From positions 6,391,001 to 6,455,000 of the forward strand of contig NC_134025.1 of NCBI RefSeq assembly GCF_964204645.1: 64,000 nucleotides of DNA. Direction: 5' to 3'. The notes beneath the pieces were generated by a model. It was not told the DNA's origin, made no database searches, and worked only from the letters and a program-made list of their open reading frames with translations. Shown in pieces: positions 52,165-63,192 of this stretch. Made by a program: the position numbers and the translations under genes. Position 1 is the first letter of the stretch. Each line of letters begins with the position of its first letter. Source of the stretch: Tubulanus polymorphus (Eukaryota; Nemertea; Palaeonemertea; Tubulaniformes; Tubulanidae).

Positions 52165-53460
52165 ATGGATTGTGTTGTATTTAATCTCGGTTTTGCATCA
52201 TCTTTTTTCTATTCCTTTGTGTTGGCCATTACGTTTGTAGGAAGTCTTTACATCTGGAAAAGTTGTTTGGATAGGTAAGCGAATGAACCTGCCAACCGGT
52301 ACTGGGTAGTAGTTTGGGCAATACCAGACGATTGTACGCGTTCGTAACGGCTAGATACTAATATATTAGACTAGCCAGACTCTATCTGATTTTAAATGGG
52401 GGGATAAGTGGCTAAGCTATCATGATCTAAACATACTTTAGAAATGTGAAGCCTCAGGTTTCAAAGGTAAACAAATTTCAGTCCAGGAAAAAGTCTCCTG
52501 GTGTTAAAATGTTCTCGTCCAATTTTTCCTCTCCACAAAAAGTCTATTGATAAGAAGGTTATCATATTATGAATGCATCTTTAGTTTCACCTATTATTTA
52601 GATTATCAATTTAGGCCTAAATTGATTCTTCATTGATTTTTTTTGGTATGAAGTGGCTATTCGTACGGACACTACAAATAATTCAAGAGGCTATTCGGTT
52701 GGTTTGCAGCGAACTCGTTGGTTTACTGGGATGATGCTGTGCTAGTAATTTACTGGCCCGAGTTACAGTCTCGCTCTATCTATTTTTCTCTAACTCCATT
52801 CTCTACACTTTCCTTGAATTTTCTAAGTCGCACACCTCTGTACGCATGGGCAGCGTATATCAGCCAATCAGCAACAGTTATTAGCGTACAGTTCCTAGTT
52901 CCGTACGAATAGCCACCAGAGTAATCCGTACGAATAGCCACAGCGAAATAAATTGTGATGCCATAGTTATTTCAACGAAAAATGTTTAGCTTAAAATATT
53001 ATTGTATGTTCATGAAACTGGAATATTGTTATGAATTTACTCAAAGCTTGCTCATAAAAACCTTCAGTTAATGGTAATAAATTTCGCATTGTTGGAATTA
53101 TAAAATTAAAAGCTTCTGTATGATTAAGCTGTTTAGGTAGGCCGACATTACTGTTACCAATGGAATGACTACTCTTTAGACCTAAGTAACCCAGCCCACT
53201 TTACTGATTTAGCGCCATGTTATGGAATGGTGACCAATGATGACTAACTGCAGTTAAGGGTACCTTTTTTCCCCTGTGGCACTAGGGTTATGGGAAGGTT
53301 GGGTAACCATTTATGACACCTAAAACTATAGTCGCCCCGACTACTGTTCTCTTGTAGGCTAAACAGGTTTGAGTCAATTAATTGATTATAAACAAGTTCA
53401 ATAAAACAGCTTAACTATTTGTTTAACCTAGGCTTATATATATATATATATATATATATA

Positions 53461-53491
<31 letters not shown>

Positions 53492-55198
53492 TCAGAGATC
53501 ATCCAGCTATTGTGAAGAGACGTTTTTTAAGTGTTTTGATAGTTTGTGCGTTAGGACCATGCCTACTATGGCTTGTCAGTTCATATTCATATTGTTCCAA
53601 TGAAAGGGTAAGAATCACATTAGTCTAGGGCATTTAAAAGGGCCGAATTTATATGTAGATAATTTTGTTATAAGCCGTGTGATAAAATGTTTATTTTTCC
53701 CAGGCTCATAGATTGTTTGAATGGTTGGGTGTTAGATTTGATGGGTCGTTCAATGCTGTGTTTTTGCCATTACTTTTAACTATGGTAGGTAGAATGCATT
53801 ATTGAAAAAGGCTGAAATTTTTTTGTACTGGTACAATAACTTTTTGGAATATAAGATGCTTGAATATAGTATTTAGGTAGAACCAAAAAGACTAATAAGT
53901 AGGTTTGTATTACAGATTTTGTTTCTTGGTCCATTAGCAATGCAGTATGAAGAAGGAATTATACATTTGTACTTTGGTATGACCTGATTTAATAGTGAAT
54001 CTAGATCCAGTAGAGTTTGTTCGTACCAAAATTTAAGTTTCAAATAGACCAATAAGTGTATTCTTAGTAGTGACACTGTTTCATTCATTTCAGAATCAGA
54101 ACATTGGTTAGAATGCTTCAAAGATATCTACTGGTGGAGAAGTCATGTCATGGTAAATAAACTCTTCTTCAAAATCATAATTTACGAATATCAATTTGTA
54201 TTCATTTAATCAGAATTTTTTGTAGGCACCATTTACGGAAGAGTTTGTTTTTCGCGCTTGTATGTTGCCATTGCTCGTGTCCAGTCTTGGTTGTGGGAAA
54301 GCAGTGATTTTCTGCCCTCTTCTTTTTGGTGTTGGTAAGTTGTACAAAACAATATCAATAGGCTCGATTTGTCAGTAATTGCCTCAGATTTCATAAAAAT
54401 GTTAACAATGTGAATCTAGTAGAACTCACTAGATTGGGATGACTAGGGACTGCCCAGATTTATCCGCATCAAGTGAACTCTGAATCATGAATAATAGTTA
54501 CATGGTTCCAGGTTAAATGGACTAGATATTCCATACATATGACATACGAGGTGAAATTCCTGATCGTAAAATCTGAATTAAGTGAGTTCTACTGTGGAAA
54601 GTGTTAAATCAGTCTTTTTTTTAATATTCAGCACACCTTCATCATGTTATTGAAATGGTCAATCAGGGTAAACCAGTTCTGAATGCTTTCATCATCTGCT
54701 GTGAGTTTCAATTTGTTTGGAAATAATCATCTTGATATCCTTGTGTCCAAATATAAGGTATTCTACTTCTATTTTCAGTGTGTCAATTTGGTTATACCAC
54801 ATTATTTGGAATATACTCGGGGTTTCTATTCATTCGCACCGGTAAGTACTGTAAACATTTTGCAAAAAAAGTTAAGCAAAAGTTTCCTAAAATACTGATA
54901 TGATGATAGCCTGATGAGAAACGACCTATTCATTTAAGCATATATAATTTGATTACTCCGAAAGATAACACTATTCAATTGCATATTTCCAGGTCATGTA
55001 GCTGCTCCAGTTGTTGTTCACATGTTCTGCAATCACATGGGATTTCCTGATTTTTCTGGAATATTTAGTTATTCAAGTTTGAAAACAAGACTGTTTCTCA
55101 TTACGAGTTATATCATAGGTATCATATGTTGGATGTTTCTCTTATATCCAGTCACAAAACCTCATTGGTACTACAACACAGTTTACTCATTAGATTAA
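52165..55198 (+). CDS. RCE1: CAAX prenyl protease 2 (RCE1)
   Basis: Nine coding exons: 52165-52274, 53496-53607, 53704-53784, 53916-53976, 54094-54152, 54226-54334, 54632-54700, 54779-54841 and 54993-55198, giving 289 aa. Human RCE1 is 329 aa, with the difference mostly at the N-terminus. It is an integral membrane protease of the endoplasmic reticulum that removes the last three residues of farnesylated or geranylgeranylated CAAX proteins such as Ras. The glutamate-protease motifs are intact: EEFVFR (Glu146, Glu147, Arg151), FGVAHLHH (His179) and HMFCNHMGF (His231, Asn235). Several hydrophobic segments span the chain. Intron 1 contains a MITE-like insertion and an (AT)n tract that runs directly into the polypyrimidine acceptor of exon 2. 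A poly(A) signal is at 55720. The gene converges on SLIRP. Confidence 0.96.
52653..52941. mobile_element. MITE-like element in RCE1 intron 1
   Basis: A perfect 17-bp terminal inverted repeat, gtggctattcgtacgga at the left and tccgtacgaatagccac at the right. A second copy of the right end lies just inside, at about 52898. It spans about 290 bp and has no coding capacity beyond chance. Confidence 0.8.
53433..53480. repeat. (AT)n tract at an RCE1 splice acceptor
   Basis: About 45 bases of alternating AT followed at once by T12 and cag, the acceptor of RCE1 exon 2. Length changes here could affect splicing of that exon; that is inference. Confidence 0.85.
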
Positions 55199-55719
55199 AT
55201 AGAGGGATTTTCGAGAAGTCCTATCTCAGACACAGTAGCGAACTATCTTGGGTGCTAGTAGATTTAATACATTAAGAAACATAACAGAGACATAGTTAAG
55301 ACTTTCTTGAAAATGCCACAGTGGGCCAATTACCGTATTCATTTTGTATCATGAAACAGAAAGGGTGTCAAATAAGGCGAAGTGGTTAAATTGAAGTCGA
55401 GTTGAGAGGACTCAAAATCTCGTTAAAAATACATAAAGAGTATGTATTTTTGAACTCATGGAGTGGATACGAAGTAGATCTTTAAATACTCAGCTGAACT
55501 AGAAGCCGACAACCTATTACGAATAAGGCAGCCTCCTTGCAAAGAACTATTCAGCCGAATGTATTTTTATTCCCTCTCTTGTACACGATTGCGTGGTGAA
55601 TCAATTTTAAAACCATTATACAGGGGAACTTACATACTTGCCAGTATTTTAAAAATGTCAAAGCTATCTAATAGTTTTTATCTCAATTTGAAATATGTGC
55701 AAGGTGAAAGCATTGGATG

Positions 55720-55725
55720 AATAAA
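55720..55725 (+). terminator. Poly(A) signal of RCE1
   Basis: AATAAA on the RCE1 strand, 522 bases after the stop. It is the best hexamer before the oppositely oriented SLIRP 3' end about 200 bp on. Confidence 0.5.
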
Positions 55726-55926
55726 ATTTGTCTTTCCATTTTATCGAACAAAAAGGTTTGTTATCAATTAGTCAATCAGGAGATCATTGCATTCCTCATT
55801 CGTCTTATTGCATTCATGAGATGGCATCCAAGGAGCAGAATCTGAGTATTCGAGATATAAGAGAAAAACAAACAAAAATTGATTATTATAAAATTCTATT
55901 TCATCTATTTACATAAACAACTATAG

Positions 55927-55932
55927 TTTATT
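55927..55932 (-). terminator. Poly(A) signal of SLIRP-like gene
   Basis: AATAAA on the minus strand, beginning four bases after the TGA stop codon. This predicts an extremely short 3' UTR of perhaps 20-30 bases. Confidence 0.6.
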
Positions 55933-55936
55933 ACAA

Positions 55937-56521
55937 TCATTTCAAAGTTGGCATCGGAGAATAAATTCGCTTCCCAGTTCCTAATTGCAACTGAAAAAAA
56001 GAAAATATGAGTTTCAAGTTCACATTCAAGTTCAAAAAACTTTTTCAAGAGTTGTATACGGAACAAATCTAAACAGATCTAGAATTTTTACATCTATACA
56101 TACTTTATTTCCTTCAAGCATTACATTAGTTTGCGCCATAGCAGCTTCTTTTCCTTCCATAGTCCCAAATTCAACAAATCCAAATCCGCGATTCATTCCA
56201 TTTTCACGATTCTTTGAAATAAGCACAAATAGATACATCTATAAATGTTCCCAAGTATTAGGCCTATATAGCCTTGCTTCTAACTACACAAAAAGAGAAC
56301 TTACAAATACAACTTGCGCTGATTTTACTTGTCCAAATTGTTGCATACATAGTTTTAATTCCTCTGAAAAGACATGAGAAAGAGAGAACGTACAAAAACA
56401 GAACAAATGCTGAGGCAAAGATGTTCATAAAATTTCAAACCAAGACCAAGATCGTCTTACTTCTGGATATTGTCCAAGGAAGATTGCCAACAAAAATCTT
56501 ATATATTTGACGGGTAGACAT
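55937..56521 (-). CDS. SLIRP: SLIRP-like RRM protein
   Basis: Four coding exons on the minus strand: 56461-56521, 56305-56363, 56104-56211 and 55937-55990, giving 93 aa; human SLIRP is 109. Nearly the whole protein is one RNA-recognition motif. RNP2 is IFVGNL (residues 9-14), RNP1 is RGFGFVEF (48-55), and the family-type PWTIS follows RNP2. The end reads GTGKRIYSPMPTLK. In animals SLIRP is a mitochondrial protein that binds LRPPRC and stabilises mitochondrial mRNAs. I see no clear targeting peptide before the RRM, so it could instead be another small single-RRM protein. The start codon is 203 bp from that of PRDM4 on the other strand. Confidence 0.8.
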
Positions 56522-56724
56522 AATGAGGAACGGTGAGCGATTTTTTCTACCAGTTAAACACGATTTATTTTATTTTCGATATATTTTATTGAATTGAATT
56601 GTGCGTCGATACTAATCCCCGGCCGTGGATTCGGAACAACACTAAAATACGGAGTGGAACAAGGCACTATTATTATTATGATCGAATATCTACTATTTCT
56701 CAGTTTTACTTCATCGCTTCAACG
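56522..56724. promoter_or_regulatory. Bidirectional promoter, SLIRP-like and PRDM4
   Basis: 203 bp between two divergent start codons. It must hold both transcription starts, or the 5' UTRs overlap. No TATA box is obvious. A ccccggccg stretch near 56617 is the only GC-rich patch. Confidence 0.65.
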
Positions 56725-59700
56725 ATGAGTCAAATTAATCTAAACAGTGGTAATTTTGTACAGCAAAGTCAAAGTGGTAAGCCACCACCAGAACAGAAGA
56801 GCCAGCGGTTTGCTGATAATTTACGAATAGTTTGTAAAAAGATAAATTAATTAGGGCCTCAAGTAAATTTTATTGCTCTAAAACAACAACGAAGATTTCA
56901 CACAATCCCACTACTAATCAATGACTCCAACGATGTCACTCTTCTATAAATCTATTTCATAGTGGTCATTCATTTTAGGTATTCCACTTACTTCACTACC
57001 ATTAACTCCAGCTGCAGCTTCTACAAGTTGTAATATCGCCCCCACTGGTACAGCTTCTTCTATGCCAGTTGTTCTATCTCTTAATCTCATCACAGATACA
57101 GGTAGGTAATTATAGATCTAGTTTTTAGTTTTGACTCTGCTGCTTTGAATTCAATACATTTTGAAATATCATATTTTTCAGGTAATAATCAGGTTCAGAC
57201 GGCTGCTCCTATTACGCTACAATCATCTCATTTTAATCAGTTGAATGACGCTCAAAACATTACAGGTAGACACCTCAGGCCAATATTACCCTCTTATAAT
57301 AATATGTAACTGCGTACTTATGATTTTGCTTTTATCAGCCTAATATTTGAATGCCTTAACCATTTCAATCAACAGGTCTCATAGGGGGAACTGGTAATTC
57401 GAATATGCAGCCACTTCAGTCTTTACACACATGTAGATTAGCTGGACTTACGGCTGATAATCCACAGTCACTTGTTCAGGTATTCATCAGTCAATTAATC
57501 AATTGACCAATTACTTAGAATTGTGTGTAAATATAGTCCCAGCAGTTAGCTGAAAATGATTCTAATACTTTTTTCAGATTGGAGGAGTTGCATCTCAAGC
57601 ACCAAGTTCACACCAGCTTAATCATCAGCTATGTTCGATACTAGCTCCATTTGTTAGTGCTATGAATTCAGCCGCCGGCGCTGCAGCTCAAACTGCTCCA
57701 AATACAGCTTTAGCTAATTTGTTACAATTAGCATCGACTCCATCTACGAATTTGATTCATTTAGCGAACTCAGTATCGAATCTAGCTCAACCGGTGTCTT
57801 CATCAAACCAGATTCATTTAGCGAGTACCGTATCCAGTCTTGCCAACATTCTACAACAGACAAATCATGCTAACCCATCAACTATGCCACAAATAACCAA
57901 TACTTTTAGTTTGGGGCCATCGCTGACAAACCCTTTATTGGATATACTGACTGTAGGTCCTGGTAATGTGTTGCAGTTGAATACCCCTTTGCCGACATCC
58001 GTCATGCAAAAAATGAATTCAAAATCGAGTGAAACACAAACTTTCAAATCAGCATTAACGGAAAATATCGAATCGTCATCAGAGGATAAAACAAGGCGGA
58101 ATCCGTCGCCGGAATTGGAGAATTTAGTTTCATCGACAGATGAAGTTTCATCAACGACAACGACAAATTTAGAATCTCAAACATGTCAGGAGGTGGCTGA
58201 AATCACAGCCCAAAACAACCACAGTGAAACAGCTGTAGTGCATGGGCAACTCGATCCTGAATGTTCTGCTGCATTATCATCAGGTATCCTCAATTGTCGG
58301 TTCTTCGATGATTTATTTTTGAAGTTCAAATACTTTAGCTGTGTTTTCTAATCATGTTGGTATTTTGCACTAGTATTGGAATTGATATTAAAGTCCCCAA
58401 CAATGGAACTAGCAGATCGCGGTGGTACGCCATCATCATTGCAAAATGTACCAGAGGAATCGTCAAGCATCTCTCCCTGTGAACCAGAAACTACTATTCA
58501 AACTGATGATACATGTATTACCTGTACCACTAATGAGCTCAGTGAGTGGCTATGTAAGTTGTTGTTCATGGCATTCTGAAGTCTTCACAATAAAGAGACT
58601 GTCATCCATGGGATTATACAGCTGCAGTGGAATGAATTCTAGTAAGCGAAACCCACAGTTGGTAATATAAAAGTTTATATAATAAACTTTCAAGAATCAA
58701 CGTATATATCAACAAGTGGGTTCTGCTTACCAACTTTGAAAAACTGAGAATATATCAGTCTACCAGTTTTGCTGTTTACTTAATAGATATCATTTGTTTC
58801 CTTTTAAGATTGTGTTGACTGTAATGACTACATATCAAATGGTTGTGAAACTCACCCCAATGGATATGAGATCATTGATGACAAGCCGATATTAAGCAGA
58901 GCTAGAATGAGTATACCTTTACAGCTTTACCTCAAAGAAACCACTAAACATACAGGTACAGAGAAAAGCTGAATTCAGTTTTTGAGTTCAAATTGTTCCT
59001 TAAGAATCTAAGAATTGTGAATCTGATGAGTTGATTTTATCTACAAATGGTAGGTGTTTGGGCACAAACAGATATAGGCGCCCGTACAAGATTTGGACCT
59101 TTGATAGGAGAGCTTATTGACAAACTGGACACCGGTAAACATTATAGATCAAATTCCAAAATATGGCAAGTAAGTTGACAAGATGGCCAGTTAATCTCGT
59201 AAATATGAAGGCCCACAATAGTACATGTATTCTTAGATTGATGTTTGTTTATTCAGCTTTTTACAACTGATGGACAATGCGTTAAAATGGTTAATTGTAC
59301 AAATGAAGATAAGTCAAACTGGATGTCATTCGTTCGTGCAGCTGAAAAGCAAACTCAACAAAATATCGTGGTTTATCAAGAAAATGATAAGATATACTTT
59401 GTGACGTGTAAAAATATACTAGCCGACACTGAACTTCGCCTGTGGTACTCAAAGAATTATGCATTATGTCTTGGTAAGCATATTACAATGATGTGATTTT
59501 CTAATCATACATAGTGTTTGTGAGTCATATGTGCGTGTCTGTTTTTAGGCCTTCCCGTAAGTCCTGATGATATGAAATCATGTCGACAATGCAGTAAAAT
59601 ATGCATAGGCTCTGAAGAATTGAGAGACCACATGGTATCGGTGCATGGCAGAGCGATGTCGAAATGGCAATGCATGGTGTGCAATAGGTTGTTCAGTTCA

Positions 59701-60300
59701 TCAACCAAATTACAGAATCATGTCAACACACACATGAATATGAAACCCTACGAATGTTCTATGTGCGATAAAGCTTTCAATGATCCCAGCAATCTACGTA
59801 TGCATCTTAAAATACACACAGGTTTGTATTCTGCAGCCATTCATAGCAATGAAATACCTTAAAGTTATAATCGTATATTTCAACTTGGCAACTATATGAA
59901 TTCTCTTTCAGGTGATAAACGTTTCAAATGCAATGTCTGTGATAAACGATTCACGCAAAAAGCCCACCTGGATATGCACCAAGTCGTTCATACAAAAGAG
60001 AAATCATTGAGTTGTGAATACTGCGGTAAAATGTTCGCACGGAAATCCGATCTGAGAGTCCACGAGTACCAGCACACGAAAGAGAGAATTTACGTCTGCG
60101 ACAATTGTCCTAAAATATTCTACAAACTACAGAATTACAAACGACACATGAACATACATTTAGGCGTGAAAGACTTTGTTTGCGCACGATGCAGTAAAAA
60201 GTTTAGCACTAAATTCCACTTGACCAGACACGAGAAATCGTGTAAAATGTCACTCTCTGAGGTGATTGTATCATCTCTACAGAATCCGACTCCGACCTGA
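56725..60300 (+). CDS. PRDM4: PR domain zinc finger protein 4
   Basis: Eleven coding exons: 56725-56776, 56979-57101, 57182-57265, 57376-57479, 57578-58283, 58374-58553, 58809-58955, 59054-59169, 59257-59473, 59549-59821 and 59912-60300, giving 796 aa; human PRDM4 is 801. Residues 1-410 are Ser/Thr/Gln/Asn-rich and probably a disordered regulatory region. At about 418-432 a Cys/His zinc knuckle (CVDCNDY ... C ... H) precedes the PR domain (about 443-580: SRARMSIPLQL, TRFGPLIGEL, NWMSFVRAA, LRLWYSKNYA). Seven C2H2 or C2HC fingers follow at about 590-775; the linkers MKPYECSMCDKAF and SNLRMHLKIHTG are typical of PRDM4, and the last finger ends in Cys. It acts as a nuclear DNA-binding regulator, linked in mammals to growth control and recruitment of arginine methyltransferase PRMT5. 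The final finger is the part duplicated downstream. A poly(A) signal is at 60491. Confidence 0.94.
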
Positions 60301-60490
60301 CACCTGATTGTAGTGTATCTTATAGACAATGTACATTATGTTGGGTTAATACATGTAGTTGGCTGGACTGCCGGTATGTAATTCATCACAGTTGGTTATC
60401 TACTCTTTAAAAATGTATTATACCAAATACCCTCTAATTAGAATCTAGCACAAAGTTTTTGCTTTATCTTGTTGAAAATCATGACTAAGA

Positions 60491-60496
60491 AATAAA
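60491..60496 (+). terminator. Poly(A) signal of PRDM4
   Basis: AATAAA about 190 bases after the PRDM4 stop codon. Confidence 0.55.
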
Positions 60497-60733
60497 TGAA
60501 AAATGAATATTTTACAAATTGAAGTTTTATTAGAACTGTATTGTGACTTTACTTAACGATTGTAGGATAAACGGGTGTGGAACTGATTTCCTGTAGCTAA
60601 GAGGAAAACATTTTCAAGACTGGAGACTAATATTATTTTGGGTATAAAGGTGTTAGGGTGCTGCTTAACTAACCAGGGTACACTAACAGAATCCACCTCT
60701 GGCAATCAACGTCCTACCTCGCTACACCGTGCA

Positions 60734-60872
60734 GTGCTGCCGCTATGCTCATCGTTGGCGGATTTTTCATACACTTGCATGAACCGACTGTGGCAAGCGC
60801 TCTCTATGGTTGCCAGAGTCGATTTATGTTAGTGTTCGAAAAATCCGCTAACGATGAGCATAGCGGCAGCAC
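60734..60872. repeat. Hairpin with 35-bp arms, unit 1
   Basis: The arms at 60734-60768 (gtgctgccgctatgctcatc...) and 60838-60872 are inverted repeats with one mismatch around a 69-base loop. The loop itself contains tggcaagcgctctc. It lies downstream of the PRDM4 poly(A) signal and looks like a small foldback insertion older than the tandem duplication. Confidence 0.9.
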
Positions 60873-61654
60873 CTTATGGAACACTAGACAGCATCTACGC
60901 GCCCATGACTGGAATAATTTAATGTAATACCATATAATTGTTTTTGCTCTACGATTAAACCCAACCTGCATGTGTTAAGAATGTGTGACAATGAAATCCA
61001 AACTTCGCCATAAAAATAACTTATGCAAGACATATAGAACTTCGCCATAAAAAATAACTTATGCAAGACATTTTGTGCAGTTAATATTTGTATTTATTGT
61101 GCAGTTGATATTTGTATTTATTGATATTTTAATAATATACTTGTGCAGTTGATATTTGTATTAATTGATATTTTAATAATATACTTAAGAATTAGTCTAG
61201 TACCTAGCCGTTGTTCCTCAAGCGGTTGTAGGGAACCGTAACAACGCCTGGTATTCAGACTAACTTAACTTGTGTACTGGTACTCATCACCTAAAAATAA
61301 TAGCCATATTGGAACATACTATAGAACTTAATGCCTTATGGCATACCACAACTAATATATGATTCTTTATAAGTATTCTCTAAAAAAGAACAGACAGTCC
61401 ATTTAAATGAACTGTTTATTTAATGATTTTGAGAAATTAATGTCCAAAGTTGCCCGTGAAAGCATTTCATTACTCTCATTGTAAATAAATATTGTCCGCG
61501 ATCATGTGATGCATCTACAGATTTTTTGGTAATTAAAAAATGCAGGATTAATTACAAACATTATTTTGTATGATAGACTACAACACACATATAAAATAGC
61601 ACCATAATAACATATACAATATGCGATAGGAAAAGTATTACTGGTAGCAAGGAA

Positions 61655-61760
61655 GTAAAAAAGTTTAACACTAAATTCCAATTGACCAGACACAAGAAAT
61701 CGTGTAAAATGTCACTCTCTGGAGCGATTTTATCATCTCTACAGAATCCGACTCTGACCT
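61655..61760 (+). pseudogene. Truncated PRDM4 last-finger copy
   Basis: It repeats the end of PRDM4 exon 11 (ttgaccagacac-agaaatcg, then tgtaaaatgtcactctctg and cagaatccgactc). It has a one-base insertion at its start, no upstream splice acceptor and no start codon. It cannot make a PRDM4 product by itself. Confidence 0.85.
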
Positions 61761-62142
61761 GATTGTAATATATCTTATAGACAACGTACATTATGTTGGG
61801 TTACATGTAGTTGGCTGGACTACCGGTATGTAATTCATCACAGTTGGTTATCTACTCTTTAAGAATGTATTATGCCAAATGCCTTCTAATTAGAATCTAG
61901 CACAAAGTTTTTTGCTTTATGTTTTTGTGAAGTTTTGTTAGAACTGTATTGTGACTTTACTTAATGCTTGCAGGATAAACGGGTGTGGAACTGATTTCCT
62001 GTAGCTAAGAGGAAAAAATTTTCAAGACTGGAGACTAATATTATTTTGGGTATAAAGGTGTTAGGGTGCTGCTTAACTAACCAGGGTACACTAACAGAAT
62101 CCACCTCTGGCAATGAACGTCCTACCTCGCTATACCGTGCAA

Positions 62143-62280
62143 TGCTGCCGCTATGCTCATCGTTGGCGGATATTTCATACACTAGCATGAACCGACTGTG
62201 GCAAGCGCTCTCTCTGGTTGCCAGAGTCGATTTATGTTAGTGTTCGAAAAATCCGCTAACGAAGAGCATAGCGGCAGCAC
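62143..62280. repeat. Hairpin with 35-bp arms, unit 2
   Basis: The second copy of the hairpin at 60734-60872, carried by the tandem duplication. It has a few extra mismatches between its arms (gatatttc against gaaaaatc; gaagagc against gatgagc), showing decay since duplication. Confidence 0.85.
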
Positions 62281-62974
62281 CTTATGGAACAGTAGACAGC
62301 ATCTATGCGCCCATGACTGGGATAATTTAATGTAATACCATATAATTGTTTTTGCTCTATGATTAAACCCAACCTGCATGTATTAAAATTTTTAAAAGAT
62401 GTGTGACAATGAAATCCAAACTTCGCCATAAAAAATAACTAATGCAAGACATTTTGTGCAGTTAATATTTGTATTTATTGATATTTTAATAATATACTTA
62501 AGGATTAGTCTAGTACCTAGCCGTTGTTCCTCATGAGGTTGTAGGGAACCGTAACGACTGGTATTCAGACTAACTTAAGGATGTACTGGTACACATCACC
62601 TAAAAATAATAGCCATATTGGAACATACTATAGAACTTAATGCCTTATGGCATACCACAACTAATATATGATTCTTTATAAGTATTCTCAAAAAAAGTAC
62701 AGACGGTCCATTTAAATGAACTGTTTATTCAATGATTTTGAGAAATTAATGTCCAAAGCTGCCCGTGAAAGCATTTCACTACTTTCATTAAAATAAATTT
62801 TAAATAAAATTGTCCGCTATCATGTGATGCATCTACAGATTTTTTGGTAATTAAAAAATGCAGGATTAATAACAAACATTATTTAGTATGATAGACTACA
62901 ACACACATATAAAATAGCACCATAATAACATATACAATATACGCATATGAAAAGTATTACTGGTAGCAAGGAAG

Positions 62975-63192
62975 AGAGAAAAATACAGTGGCCAAATAGA
63001 GCACCACTCATTCAGCAGTTATACACTCATCTCATCGTTTGGTATTTCCAAGGCACATAAACCCAGCTCGCAGAGGCCTTCATGTGAAATACGACTTAGC
63101 ACGCCTAGCATTTTCATATTCTTATCTACTGGTTAACAAGAGAGCATCTTTAAATCTCCATTTGCCGCTTAAGTTGAAAATCTCTTCCATTC
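62975..63192. other. Short spacer before the parvin stop
   Basis: About 220 bp between the PRDM4-derived repeat and the parvin stop codon. It should contain the parvin 3' UTR. The hexamer AATAAA is not evident close to the stop on the minus strand. Confidence 0.4.

Larger units (their letters stand above)
60194..62974. repeat. Tandem duplication of the PRDM4 3' end
   Basis: Unit 1 (60194-61654) starts within the last zinc finger of PRDM4. Unit 2 (61655-62974) repeats it. Both units end with the same attactggtagcaaggaag, which fixes the junction. Identity is high throughout, with small indels. Unit 2 begins with the finger sequence but has one extra A in its A-run, so its frame is shifted. 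Each unit contains one 35-bp-arm hairpin and a short internally repeated motif (gcagttgatatttgtattta) that varies in copy number. Confidence 0.92.
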
